Origin: Atrichornis clamosus
Lineage: Eukaryota; Chordata; Aves; Passeriformes; Menuridae
Direction of reading: 5' to 3'
Assembly: GCA_013400975.1 (NCBI GenBank)
Contig: WBMZ01009481.1
Location: forward strand, 81,163 to 145,162
Length of the DNA stretch: 64,000 nucleotides
In this document: positions 11,401 through 22,479 of the stretch, in pieces
How the letters are laid out: every line of letters starts with the position of its first letter
Numbering within the stretch: the first letter of the stretch is position 1
Notes under the pieces: model-generated
The model's database searches: none
Seen by the model: only the letters and a program-made list of their open reading frames with translations
What the model was told of the DNA's origin: nothing
Position numbers and translations under genes: made by a program

Positions 11401-13755
11401 GGAGAGGGAAGCAGGGCAGTGAAGCTCTGCCTGGATGTGGGTGTGTGCCCAGCAAGCACCCCAAATCCTTGTGATTCCACAGCTTCCCAGGTTCTGACTG
11501 AACCAGAGTCTGATCAAATCAGCTTAAAATGAATGTTAATGGCTCTGCCAGGCTCAGCCAGGAGAATATTGTGGTGTGACTATGAGTTGGACGGGTCTAA
11601 AACTACCGTGGAGTTCTCTGGCATTGGGCAAACTTCCATTGGAGAGGATGGGATTCACCCAGGAATCCCACCTGTGCAGCAGTGTTTGTTCACACAGTGT
11701 TGGGGAAGGATTATGTGGAGTGCCACATCCCACTGTCAGCTGTTGAACCTCTCATCACTCCTGCCCTACATTTTGCAGCCAAATCTGGGAGCACTTTCTC
11801 CGTCAGAACTGACTTGTGAATAGACTGCAGTGGGAAAAAGTAGTAGGATTAAACATATGCTCAGGTCTTTGCCAGGTTCTTGTTCTTACAGAGAAAAGAG
11901 CACTTGAGTGATCAGGAAAAAAGTGCCCCAAACTGCAGCTCTGCAGAGGTGCTCCCAATGCAAACATTTATTGAAACTGGGATAGGGATAGGAGAAATGG
12001 AGGGAACTCTGCAGAGAAGAGCATTAACCACCCCACCCCCCCCAGTTGCTTCTTACTGTCATCACTTGCCCTGTTAAAACTCCTTTTTTTTCATAGTAAT
12101 TAAACATTTCTGCAATCATCAGAACATTGGTAGCCAGAGGAAAGGTGTTCGGCTCAGCAAAGGAGTCATATTCCCAAAAATATCAGCAACCTGACTCCTC
12201 AGCCAGGTGGGAAATACTTGATAGACCTCTAAGTTGGTCTTTGCTGAATTTCCCTTATTTACATGTCCAAAATGTGACAGGTTAAATGTGAGTTGGCTGG
12301 ATGGACACAGCTGGATGGATGCAGCCAGGGGCGCACCCCAGCCACGAAGGTCAGAGGCACATTTGAGGCCCAGTCGCTGCCTGGTTGTCACAATGTTTTC
12401 CCCTTCCCAAAGCTGCATCATCAGTTTAGGGGCAATCGCAGGTAAGACAAAAGCAGCTGCTCGTTCCTGCTTGGAGTGGCTGTGCAGGAAGGACTGCCAG
12501 CGTGGTCACAAAGCTCCCGAGGTGCCCAGAAGCAGCCCAGGACACTGAGAAAACACAACTTCTCGTGACTCCCACTGCGGCTTGGTGGGCTCTGGAGGCA
12601 GCCTGGGATGTGTGGCACTGAAATGAAACCCAGAGGCAGCCAGGGGCTGGCTGCAAAGCCCCACAGCATTCCGTGGGCTTTGGAAGTGAATCCATAAGGA
12701 GCGGGAAAGCCATTTCCAGTCGATGTCTGAGCGCAGTCCTCTGCTCCCAGCCCACGTCCAGCCCGAGGAGCTCTGTCCACGTGCTTCACCCCTCGCTGGG
12801 AGGAAACCCAGCACAGCCCAAAAGATAAAAGCTGCACCCAGTGTCTGAGGGCCCTCTGTGTGTCCTGTTCAGGGCAGAGCTCGGGCAGCCCCTTCCGTGC
12901 AAGGAGGAGTTTTCGCCCAGGTCTTCACTTCCAGGTCTGGGAGAAACATTCCTGGGTCCAACTGAACTTTGGGGCTGCTGCAAAAATGTGTCTGTGGGTA
13001 AAAAACACCTCACCTGTTTCTAAAGAGCTCGAGGAGGACTCAGCTCAGTGACCGGGTGGGGTTTGTGCTCTGCTAAAAGGCCTTGAGCTGGAATGGTTTG
13101 ATTTGGTTCCACTGACACTGTGGGTTGGATCATTTGGGAACCTCTTTGGCAACAGCACTGAGCGTTTTATTTCTGCTTTTTGTCATTAAAAAGTGTGTGA
13201 AACAATGATAAAGGTTTTCAAAGGCTGAATTAGAAAAATTAGGCTGATCTATTAGAAGAAAAAAACCCCAAGTTTTACAGATTTTTTTGGCTTTAAAATG
13301 AAGGGGTAATAGGTAGAAAATAGGAATACAAATATAGAAATCTTGTAAATGTGGACACATCTGAAATTTAAAAATATGTGTGTAGTGTTGTGAGTGTTGA
13401 GGAAAAGATGGTTTGCAGAGTACGGTCTTATTCAGGATGGCAAAAATAGGACGAAGGATTTTTTTTTCCCTATTTTTGCAGAGCTCTGCTGTCTCTTCTG
13501 TGATACAAAATCAGTGAGCTTCCCTGGAATTTTTTTTTGTCCGGGGCACGAAAGTCCAACTTATATTGTGGCATTAAAATGTGTGCCCTGTGCTCCTCTG
13601 AAAATAGAGCCCTGCTTTTGACACCCACCTCACGGCTCCATCCTCTGTCCTGCATTGATTCACTGATTCCCTTTCATTCCACAGTCTGTGGACACTGTCC
13701 CCTTCCCTGCTCTGCCCTCCCTCCTCTCCTCCGGGCCCGGGGAATGTTTGAGTGC
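8430..13755. other. Long intronic stretch, mostly unrecognised
   Basis: Unique sequence with an AAAC simple repeat at 9615-9645 and a T-rich run near 10660-10680. Positions 11140-11260 (AATTACAGTGGCATCGCAAG, then CGGGCCATATTAAAGCAG) might be weakly enhancer-like. I see no repeat family or RNA gene. Confidence 0.45.
9615..9645. repeat. (AAAC)n microsatellite
   Basis: Runs of AAAC/AAAAAC units over about 31 bases, slightly imperfect. Confidence 0.85.
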
Positions 13756-13767
13756 CTCGCGTTAGGA

Positions 13768-13862
13768 ACTGGAAATTGTTATCGATTAATATTAATATTT
13801 AGCATGTTTGTGAAAATGTCTTTCCCCGCTGCTATTAATCTGCTGTGTTAATAATGCCAGGA
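13768..13862. promoter_or_regulatory. Enhancer-like non-coding block (candidate)
   Basis: ATTGTTATCGATTAATATTA, then a forkhead-like GCATGTTTGTGAAAATG and GCTGCTATTAATCTGCTG. The density of SOX-, CUT/homeodomain- and forkhead-type cores without any repeat is the only support. Confidence 0.33.
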
Positions 13863-13869
13863 CTCCTGT

Positions 13870-16800
13870 TCTGGACCCTGGGGAACCCACAGTGAGTGGA
13901 ATGGCAATGAGACGGTGACAACAGCCCAAAAGCCCTCGCTTGGCAAAGATGTGAATTCCAATTGCGAGGGCTCCTTTTGGAGACTCACAAATGCTTTATT
14001 CTCGCTCCATGGTTTGACATCCAGGACTGGGAGAAATATCCAGCATCGGCTGTTAGTTTTTTGGAGAGCTGGTCCAACTGCATTTATTTATTTATTCTAA
14101 CTAGGTAACATTTCTCCGAGCAGAGGATTTCTCTTGCAGTCATTTCTAAAGTTCCACTTTGCTGCATTTTCAGAGCCTTCTGCAGGACTGGGACATTTCT
14201 ATAGTTGTATAGGTTTTCAAAGGGGAGGGATTTTGTAGAAAAATAAGCAAACCACTGAAAGGCAGTGATGATTTTTCTTTACCAAGTGCAGCTTTTCTCC
14301 GGGCTTGCCTCTCTTCCTTCCCAGATTTTTTTTTCTGTTGTTTTATTTCTGTAGATTCTTCACAAATGTTTGTTACCACTCTGGTAATACACTGTACATT
14401 TCTTGTGACGCTTCGTTGGAGCTTTTATGTTGTAAATAGTTTAGAGACAAAAATCCCAAAGGCTAATATTTTTCCAGTGCCTTTAATAATAAGATAGTAG
14501 AGCTTTTTTTTTTTTTGGCTTACAAGAACCTACTTTATCTACTGCATCCAAGTATGGATCAAATTAATATTTTCACAAAGCACAATCTGTAGAAACATCA
14601 GCTTGAATTCAAATATAAAACAAAATAGTGGATTCAGAGAGATCAGTTGAAGCGGAGTTACGGACGACAACAACAACATTCTCTGAAGAGTTTGATTCTA
14701 AAAGGATCTTATGTGGAAATATTTTTGATGCCTGGTTGAACTAGACTTTTACTGGAAATATAATACTGGCATTTAGAGCAGAGTAATTTGGACACTTTCC
14801 CTGCTGGTTTTACTAGAGGAAAATGCGTATTAAGGAACACACTGAAATACTGTTTCAAGCTTTATTCTTCATTTCTGCCAGCAGAAATCCCTTAATAAAG
14901 GAAAACACTTAATTTTTTTGCTTAAAACCAAAGGCACTTGAAATCCTTAATACCTGTTCTTCTTACAGCCAAGTTCAGAAGCAACTGCTTTTAGAATGTT
15001 TATTGAAAAATGCACCCGATTAACTCTGCTCAGTCGTCATCTGCTCTTACAGCTCCTTTCGGATCTGCTTTCTGTTTCTTTTTAATAGAAGGACTTGAAG
15101 CTGCTTCGAGAGGTGCAGTTTCAACCAAGGCAAAACAGGGCACAAATGTGAAACTTGAAAAATGAACATGCAAAGCAAACACGGGAAGGGGGCTGCGTTT
15201 GCAAGTGTTGAGTTTTTATCGTAGTCCCCTCTTCGCTCTCGTCCGTCCTGCCTCCTCCTCCTGCCTCATCCCTCACTGTCTCTGCAGTTCTGAGCTTTCT
15301 CCAGCACTAAATTGTTTTTTAATGTGTTCTGCAGCAGTTCTGCATTAGACAGACCCAGGGGAGTTCCCTGTATTTTGTCCTTAAACTCCAAAGATTTGGA
15401 GTTTAAACTACACCGAGGTTTGGGCGGCAGAGGCAGACCCAGCACTGGCAGGTTCCTGTGGTGGGAGGTGCACAGAGCTTGTGCCTGTCTGAAATTTTAC
15501 ACAGGGCTGTGCTGGAACTTGTGGCTCCTTCAGATTTCATTTCAGTGGCAGCTATAAATAAAAATTGCCACGGGTAGCCCAGCAAATGTGAGGGTTTGGG
15601 GCTGAGTGGTGTCACCGGGGAGCTTGGCCATCAGGGTTTGGAGTAGCTGCGTCTATCGGGGTGTGCTCCTGACCACTCACCTCCAAAATCCTGTCTGTAC
15701 CATCAGCATCTTCCTGCTTCTTGGGCATTCCCAAAATTCTGTGCTTTGTAGTGTGGAAGTAAAATATAATTACAGTGTTTTTAAGGGAAAGCACAGAGCA
15801 ACAAGCCGAGAGCAGAGTTTGGGTATCTGCTGGAGCTGGGCTGGATGGGGTTGTTATGGGATCAGCTCAGACCTGCCTGAGCATTCAATGATTTGAGGTT
15901 GGCAGGGTCTGAATTTTCTGTGCACACCTATTAGGTGGAATTTAGCTGTTGGCTTGTCAGTTGGACAAAGCCAGTGACCTGTGACTGATCCTGTCACAAC
16001 TCTGCGACCGTTCCATCTTGAACAGGGAATGTGAAAGACCAGATCTCACCTACAGCCATTTGCATTGTCCCTAATTCCTTTGGCTTGTAGCATTTTGGGG
16101 GCTTTCACCGTCAGGGAGCTGTGGAAAGTTCTGGATATGATCTAAGGAAGGAAAAGTTTTACTCCACTGAGAAATAATCTGAGGTGCTTGGTGTGCTGGT
16201 GTCATCTGGTGTTAGAGGCACAAGATTCAGGGGGAATCTAAAGGGAAGAAATGCTATTCCAAGCTGGGTATCTCTAGACATGTCCAGAAAAGTAGGAAAA
16301 AACAGCAAGTTGTAGCAGAAGTGGCCATTAAACTGAAAAATTAAATAAAGGGTTGTGTTAGCAGCACCATTTCTCAAAGGTCAAAACCAACTGTGTGACA
16401 TTCCCTTGGCACCGTGGCACGGGGGCAAAACCACTTCCCACTTGTGGCCACTTCCCTGCCTGGAAATTTATTGCCCAAGCCTTTTTTCAACTGTAAAACT
16501 TGTGGGGTTTCGTGAGTGAATGAAAGAAAGAAAAAGACATTTCTGAATGGTCATTTAAAGCAGGATTCCCTCTCCCTCTGGCAGCAGTGAGAGGTGATGG
16601 GACACCCTGTCAGAGCACCCTCTGTAGTCTGAGAACCCCGCAGGGCCCTGGTCCCCTGGTGAGGGGGTTCCTCACGGGCAGGTCCTGGTTTGGGTGCTGG
16701 ATGTGTTGCTTTCAGACCAGCAAATGCTGTAGATCCCAGCACAGCTTAGATGGAGATGGAGGAGAAAGGTTCTTGGAATGAACAGGAGGAAGGAATTGTG

Positions 16801-17930
16801 CTATGGGCTCGAGAATCTTAAATAACTTATTGTTTATTGTCCATTTTGGAGCCATTATAATGAATATTGTCCATGGATGGAGAAAAGGATATTTTTGTAT
16901 GGCTGTGAAGTATTTAATGCTTCAGTCCCATCCTTAATGGAAGAGGAGTAGCTCCTTCCATGAGGAATCCTTAATTTTGTCACTAATTTGCATCCTTTAG
17001 GCAGAAGGAAGCCTAAAGTGTGTTTCAGACAAGCTTCCAGAGAGGGTCTGGCACAATCCAACCCACAAAGGCACATTTCCCTAAACACACAAAGAAAAGA
17101 GTGGCTGGTACTTGTAACACACACAAGGGAGATCCCCCTGGGAGTCCAGTCATTTTCCTGTCTGCAGGTTCAGGTTTGCATCCAGCAGAGAGAAAAGGCT
17201 GGGAAGGAAGATGTGTATCCACGAGGAGGGTGGAAGTTTAGGGAGAATTCCACTTCTCGTTTCACGTGGGATTTAGAGGGACTCACACTGCTCAGGAACG
17301 CCAGGACTGGATCCAGAGCTGACTGATCCCAACAGCTTCCACCACCTCCAAGGAAAGCTGGATTTTTGGATTGGTCCTGCCAGGCAGATGCAGCACAGCA
17401 GGGCCTGGATTTCGGATTTTCCATTGTATTTCAGCTGTGGCCATCAGGTGGCAATCTGACCACTGGGATCGTTCTGTGCCGGAGGCACTTTGGGGTGGGT
17501 GCTCCTTGGGCTTTCCGAGGTCCTTTGTGATTTAGGGGACGTGTCTGCCAAGCTCTGGGCTGTGCCTGCTGTGCAGGGCACAGTGGGATGGGCAGCGAGG
17601 CTCCTGCGGAATTCCCAGTGGAGAAAGGCAGAATGGAGGGCAGGTATTCCTTAGGATTTACCTGAATTAAGATGAGAAGCACAACACCCCGAGGTGATGA
17701 ACCCTGTCTGCTGTTGGCAGTAGTTAAGCACATCCTTAATGTGAATATTTCCTTCTTGGTTGAGCAGGGCTGTGTTTGGATTATCTGTTCCAGCTCCTCT
17801 GGTCTACAGAGAGGTCAGAAAAATGATTTTATTTTAGGTAGAGAAACATTCTGTGTCCACAGCAAACAGAGACAAAATCCTGTCAGCCCAGAGTTAGAAA
17901 TGTAGGTGGTCTTGTTTACTGGAGGTGTGA
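13870..17930. other. Intronic stretch with nothing recognisable
   Basis: Unique sequence with a few homopolymer runs (T run near 14508-14517). No CR1, MIR-like or coding signature was seen across these 4 kb. Confidence 0.45.
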
Positions 17931-17934
17931 AACA

Positions 17935-18078
17935 CAGAATCACGGAATCATAGAATGGTTTGGGTTGGAGAAATCTTAAAAATTATCCAGTTCCAACCCC
18001 ACAGCCATGAGCCAGCTCCCACGAGAGCAGGTGGCTCAACGCCCCTCAAAGTATTGCTCAAAGTCCTCAAACACTCCA
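17935..18078 (-). mobile_element. CR1 LINE 3'-end fragment with terminal 8-bp repeats
   Basis: On the + strand it opens with AGAATCACGGAATCATAGAA, the reverse complement of the CR1 (ATTCTRTG)n terminus, then TGGTTTGGGTTGGAGAAATC and CAGTTCCAACCCC. The rest is diverged but still CR1-like (GTGGCTCAACGCCCC). The element is 5'-truncated. Confidence 0.88.
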
Positions 18079-18890
18079 TGCCCTCTTTCTAATTAGTCAT
18101 TATATCAGGAGTTGGTGTTTTTGATTGGTTTGTTTTCTTCCCTGGGGAAGGTTTCTAAAGGGAAATCACACGGTGCAGGAGCCTCAGGACATTCATGGAG
18201 TTGTAAGGGTGGTGGTGACGTCCCTCCTTGAGTTGGAAAAGATGTTTGAGGTCACCCAGTGTTCTTCCTGTAGAGCCAGATAAATGGAAACAAATCCCAG
18301 GGAAGTCCTGCCTTAATGGGTATTTTCCTGGTAATATTTTATATGATAATTGCCCAGTAACAAGCAGTTCTAGACAGCACTGAGGTTTCAATACTTGTGT
18401 GTGGTTCTAAACCCACAGCTAGGAATGAGCTGCAAAGTTTGGATAATGATGCAAAAACCCCTTCCAACAACCACTTAATCCCTAAGGATAAAGCACCTCT
18501 TGGACTGTCCCTGTGTGGTTCCATTCTCAGGTACAAAGTCAAAATTCTGCATGAATATTTGTATTTTCTACTCTGTGGCTCAAACATTTTCCTCAGGTCC
18601 GAGGTTCCAGGTTCTGAGGCAAACTGTGAGTTCAGTGGGTGCCTGTCATTCTTCCCCTTGTTTGGAAAATAAAAATACCCGTTTTTCACACATACATTGA
18701 ATTATACAGGTCAGTGAAAATTGAGCCAGATTGTGCAGGTGATCAGGCTTGCCCAGTATAAACTAATTCTTGGAATGTTCTGCAAATGCTTCCAGTGAAG
18801 AACTTGAAGAAGGACTTTGCAATCAGTGAGTGTAGAAAATGCTCAGTCATTTCAGATAATTAGATATTTCCATAGCAGAATTATATATTT

Positions 18891-18992
18891 AACAACAACA
18901 AAAAATAATAATAACAGTAATAATGATAACGATAATCATTATAATGATAATAATGATAATAATTATAATAATAACAATAATAATAAATATAT
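18891..18992. repeat. Imperfect ATA/ATG trinucleotide-rich microsatellite
   Basis: About 100 bases of AAC, AATAAT, GATAAT and AACAAT units. In one frame it translates as an Asn-rich run, which is a by-product of the repeat and not a protein. Confidence 0.85.
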
Positions 18993-19039
18993 TAAAACCC
19001 AAATACAAAACCTACAAGAAACCCACCCAAAATCTAACA

Positions 19040-19330
19040 CATTATTTCGCCTACCACCATTTCCTTTAACATCAGACTTGCTTTTCCTTTCATTACAGCT
19101 GCTAAATAGATTATTCATGAGGTCTCTCACCAGCACTAAACCGTCACTCTCATTGTTGCAAGACCCTCATTGGTGTCACACAGATTTTAAGCGTCTGCCC
19201 ATATCTGATTATCTGTGGAAACAACCTTTCAATGAGGCTTTTTATCGAGTCATTTTGCTGGTGAGCTTCGAGGGACTAATTTTAGTTTCATGACAATAAC
19301 AATAAGGTCAAGTTGTATTTCTGTCCTGCT
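19040..19330. promoter_or_regulatory. Enhancer-like non-coding block beside the ATA microsatellite (candidate)
   Basis: Contains CATTACAGCTGCTAAATAG, GATTATTCATGAGG, a SOX-like CTCATTGTTGCA, CTGATTATCTGTGG, TTTTTATCGAGTCATTTTG and GACAATAACAATAAGGTCA. The block is about 290 bases, non-repetitive and sits 2.8 kb upstream of the exon. It has one long open frame on +, but codon content does not suggest protein. Confidence 0.38.
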
Positions 19331-19749
19331 TTTCACGCAGGCAGACATTCCAGAGCACTGAAATCCTTGCAGAGGGGCAGATGTAGGACAGCATGGTTGT
19401 CACCACTGAGTGGCCACGTCCCACGTCCAGCTCTCCATGGCAGCCAGCTGACTTGCGATGGAGCTCAGGAGAACTGGAGATTGTTCCTGAAAAATGAGAT
19501 GTTCTCTGCTTTTTTTTTTTTTTTAATATATTTTTTATTTTTAACCAGTTGTGCAATATTTGGAATAAAGCTGAGAGGAGCCCTGAGGGTGAGAAATGCT
19601 GCAGTGGGGGAAATTTAGAAGATTTTTGCAGTGCAGAATAATCAACTGCTATCAAAACTGACCCCCAGCTGTTGGATTTGCCCCAAATCCCCAGAATAAA
19701 CATGACCTATGGGGAAGATCAGCTCCCTCACCTGTGTGTTTTAACTGGG

Positions 19750-20124
19750 GGGGCTCAGCCTGGGGAAAAGGAGGCGCAGGGGGGCCCTTCTGGCTCTGCA
19801 CAAGCCCCTGACAGGAGAGGGCAGCCATGGGGTATTTGGGATCTGCTCCCAGGGAACAGGGACAGGAGGAGAGGGAACGGCCTCAGGCTGTGCGAGGGGA
19901 GGGTCAGGTTGGACACCAGGAGGAATTCCTGCCTGGAAAGGGTGGTCAGGCCTTGGCAGGGGCTGCCCAGGGAGGTGTGGAGTCCCCATCCCTGGAGGTG
20001 CCCAAGGAAGGCCTGGACGTGGCACTCGGTGCTCTGGGCTGGGGACAAGGTGGGGATGGGGCACAGGTTGGACTCCATGGGCTGGGAGGGCTTTTCCAAC
20101 CTCAGGGATTCCGGGATTCTGTGA
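19750..20124 (+). mobile_element. CR1 LINE 3'-end fragment, longest sense copy
   Basis: GGGCTCAGCCTGGGGAAAAG opens the element, followed by GGTTGGACACCAGGAGGAAT, GGAGTCCCCATCCCTGGAGG, GGCACAGGTTGGACTCCATG and TTCCGGGATTCTGTGA. Same subfamily layout as the 7.5-kb copy but GC-richer. It is 5'-truncated and non-coding. Confidence 0.94.
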
Positions 20125-20959
20125 AATCCACCTGGCAGTGCACAAAGAGAGCGACAGGTTTGGGCCCAGCTCTGATCTTCCCTGGCAGCTCTGGCTGCTA
20201 ACGAGTGCTGTGTGCAATCTACTGATCTCAGCACGGGGTTGTGCTGAGGAACCCGGGGGTTCCCACATCTGCCTGGTTGTGGTTCTGCTCCCACAGATGC
20301 CACCCGGTGTCTCTGGTACCAGAACTGTCGTGACCTGGAATGTTCTGTCTCACTGTCATCTCACGCCTCTTGCCAGTCCCGGGTCATTCAGCAACCAAAA
20401 CGCCAGATTTACCTGTGTTCAGTGACTTCTCTTGAAATATGAGGTCAGTCAGATGTGGGATGAGCTTAAAAGTAAATTCAAATTTAATCAGAACCACCCT
20501 GATTGTCCCATAGAAGAAATTAAATTAACAGTGTTCCGTATCTTTATACTTTACTTGTATCCTTTGGAAATTTTCACAGGTTGTGCTCCAATAAACCCAG
20601 TTTTGCTCTTCAACTCAGTTGGAATTCCTGTTTCTTAAGTGCAAAAGAGGCTAATCATAGAGCTGAATATAATTTGACTTGCTAATACTGGGCGAGAAAA
20701 CATTTACTGCAACCACAAATATTTTCAGGATGATGGAGTATCTCATGTTCATGAAAGCTTGGTTCTGGTGACATGTTTGAGTAGGGAGGGCTGCACTTTC
20801 TAGCAGAGGAAACCCATGTAAACTGCAGCAGGCAGTTCTCTGTTTTTCTCCAAAAGCTGGAGCAAAAAAATGTTGGCAAAGGAATCAAAATCCTCCTCTT
20901 CAGTCAAGTCTGCCACCAGATTTCTTAGGCATGAACTCAGGAAAATCTTTATTAGGCAT

Positions 20960-20977
20960 AAAAAAAAAAAAAAAAAA
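20960..20977. repeat. A18 homopolymer
   Basis: Eighteen consecutive A residues after CATTAGGC-like unique sequence. No retrocopy is apparent upstream. Confidence 0.85.
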
Positions 20978-21507
20978 CCAACCCAGAGGGGGAGATGTGT
21001 CTTGCAGACAGAAGGTGCATTCTGAGGTTATAGAAGAGATGAATTATACACACCTCAAGTCGAGCCGTGCTTTTCCAGCTATTCTTCCCTGACTGTTTGG
21101 CAGTGAAAGCTGTAATTTTAGTGGGGTGCTGCTCCCCGCCGGGGCCATCAGGGGCCAGTCATGAATGGGCACCGTGGGAGCCCCTCTGGCCTCGGCAGCG
21201 CCCGCAAAGCCGCGGTTGCTGGACTCGTGGCGGCAGAGGAGAGGGCTGGGCCCTGGGAGCACACCGGGGCTGCCTCGTGGCTGACCGAGAGCTGGCAAAC
21301 CTGCTCCCAGAAATGCCTCGCCTACTCACATTGTATGGCAAATGCGGTTTTTATTTTCCCCTTCATGTTTTACTCCCCCTGCCCTTTTCTCCTTTTTGGA
21401 TGAGGACGCTCTGTTTTCTTTACACATGAAATGTCCTTGCTTAGTAATTGGCTCCTCCTGGAAAAACCTCCAAACTCTACTGCCCTCTGTGCCCAGCATT
21501 TTCACTC

Positions 21508-21778
21508 AAGGACAAGGGGGAATTGGCTTCAAACTGAAAGAGAGGAGGGTTGGGTTAGAGATGAGGGAGAAATCCTTCCCTGTGAGGGTGGGCAGGCCCT
21601 GGCACAGGTTGCCCAGAGAAGCTGTGGCTGCCCCTGGATCCCTGGAAGTGTTCAAGGCCAGGTTGGACGGGGCTTGGAGCACCCTGGGATAGTGGGAGTT
21701 GTCCCTGCCCGTGGCAGGGGTGGGACTGGATGATCCTTAAGATCCCTTCCAACCCAAACCATTTCAGGATTCTGTGAT
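21508..21778 (+). mobile_element. CR1 LINE 3'-end fragment close to the PRDM16 exon
   Basis: Sense CR1: AAGGACAAGGGGGAATTGGC, CTGGCACAGGTTGCCCAGAG, AAGCTGTGGCTGCCCC, GGATGATCCTTAAGATCCC, CCAAACCATTTCAGGATTCT. It belongs to the GCACAGGTTGCCCAGAG subfamily. Its 3' end lies about 330 bases before the exon acceptor, in the gene's own orientation. Confidence 0.94.
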
Positions 21779-22085
21779 TACTAACTACAAGAAATGGTCA
21801 AAGGGAACCTCGACCGCCTCTTCTGTGTTTTCTTCCCTCTTTCCAAAATGGAAAGGCCAACAGCAGAGGACCCCAGACCCCACAGAACACATCAGGCTGC
21901 AATGAGCTTCACCCCACCCTTCTGCAGCACTGAATATCCTATGAGCAGAGTGTCCTCACCCCAGCTCTGCCTGAGTTCCCTGAGGGACGTTTACCTTTTT
22001 ATCCTTAAAAACGTGTGAGCTCGGCTTTGTGAAACTTTGTCCCAGGAAGAGATTAACTAATGTTCACGTGAGTATTTCAGTGTGT

Positions 22086-22110
22086 TTTGTTCTGCTGTTT
22101 CCCCTTTTAG
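22086..22110 (+). other. 3' splice site (acceptor) of the PRDM16 exon
   Basis: A pyrimidine-rich run with TTCTGCTGTTTCCCC is followed by TTTTAG directly before the first exon base. The codon register across this junction (AG then GT-GAC) restores the Ser-Asp expected in PRDM16. Upstream sequence keeps an open frame for about 80 bases, but it does not look like PRDM16 protein. Confidence 0.92.
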
Positions 22111-22460
22111 GTGACAGCGAGATTGTAAATAATATGTACGAGACCGACCCCGATCTCCTCGCGGGCGAAAGCGCAGAGGAGGAAACTGAGGACAGTATTA
22201 TGTCCCCCATCCCTGTCGGACCTCCATCACCCTTCCCCACCAGTGAGGACTTCACTCCCAAGGAGGGCTCACCCTATGAAGCTCCTGTCTACATTCCTGA
22301 TGACATTCCAATCCCACCAGATTTTGAACTCAGAGAATCTTCGGTCCCAGGGGCAGGGCTAGGGATTTGGGCCAAAAAGAAGATTGAAGTTGGGGAAAGA
22401 TTTGGACCCTATATGGCAGTACAAAGGAGCACATTAAAGGAAACAAACTTTGGATGGGAG
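22111..22460 (+). CDS. PRDM16: PRDM16 internal coding exon (probably exon 2): N-terminal region and start of the PR domain
   Basis: This 350-bp exon begins with the last two bases of a split codon (phase 1; an upstream A would give Ser) and then holds 116 whole codons, ending in phase 0 at GAG. PRDM16 is a nuclear zinc-finger regulator (brown fat, craniofacial, haematopoietic and neural stem-cell programmes); its PR domain has been reported to act on histone H3 lysines. If exon 1 encodes 12 residues plus one base, as I recall for mammals, this exon covers about residues 13-129. The order is an acidic stretch ([20 protein letters not shown]), a Pro/Ser linker ([18 protein letters not shown], then [15 protein letters not shown]), and the PR-domain start from about residue 82 ([20 protein letters not shown] to NFGWE). 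The VNNMY and [15 protein letters not shown] blocks mark PRDM16; paralogue MECOM shares only the later part. Skipping 350 nt would shift the frame. Retaining the following intron hits a stop at 22527-22529. Confidence 0.96.
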
Positions 22461-22466
22461 GTAAGC
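22461..22466 (+). other. 5' splice site (donor) of the PRDM16 exon
   Basis: GGAG is followed by GTAAGC, a strong match to the U1 consensus. The exon ends after the conserved GWE tripeptide of the PR domain, where similarity to the protein stops. Translation beyond this point becomes unrelated sequence and reaches a stop within 70 bases. Confidence 0.93.
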
Positions 22467-22479
22467 GTGTGGAATGTGG

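Larger units (their letters stand above)
1..22110 (+). other. PRDM16: PRDM16 intron 1, 3' part (as inferred)
   Basis: No coding exon can be supported here. The open frames are short, overlap on both strands and resemble no protein I recognise. Positions 1-2340 look like unique sequence with ordinary composition. The inference that this is intron 1 rests on the phase and content of the exon at 22111, which would follow the first coding exon (about 12 residues). Other features inside it are listed separately. Confidence 0.8.

Noticed and set aside
18817..19293. Open frame with an Asn-rich run
   Set aside because: The Asn run is the ATA-type microsatellite and the rest is the enhancer-like block.
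20940..20977. A18 run considered as the tail of a processed pseudogene
   Set aside because: No spliced-gene-like sequence precedes it and no target-site duplication could be read.
22029..22110. An ATG-started open frame running into the PRDM16 exon that looks like a signal peptide (Lys/Arg start then a Val/Phe/Leu-rich core)
   Set aside because: The hydrophobic residues come from translating the pyrimidine tract of the acceptor. PRDM16 is nuclear, and the exon phase fits splicing from an upstream exon.
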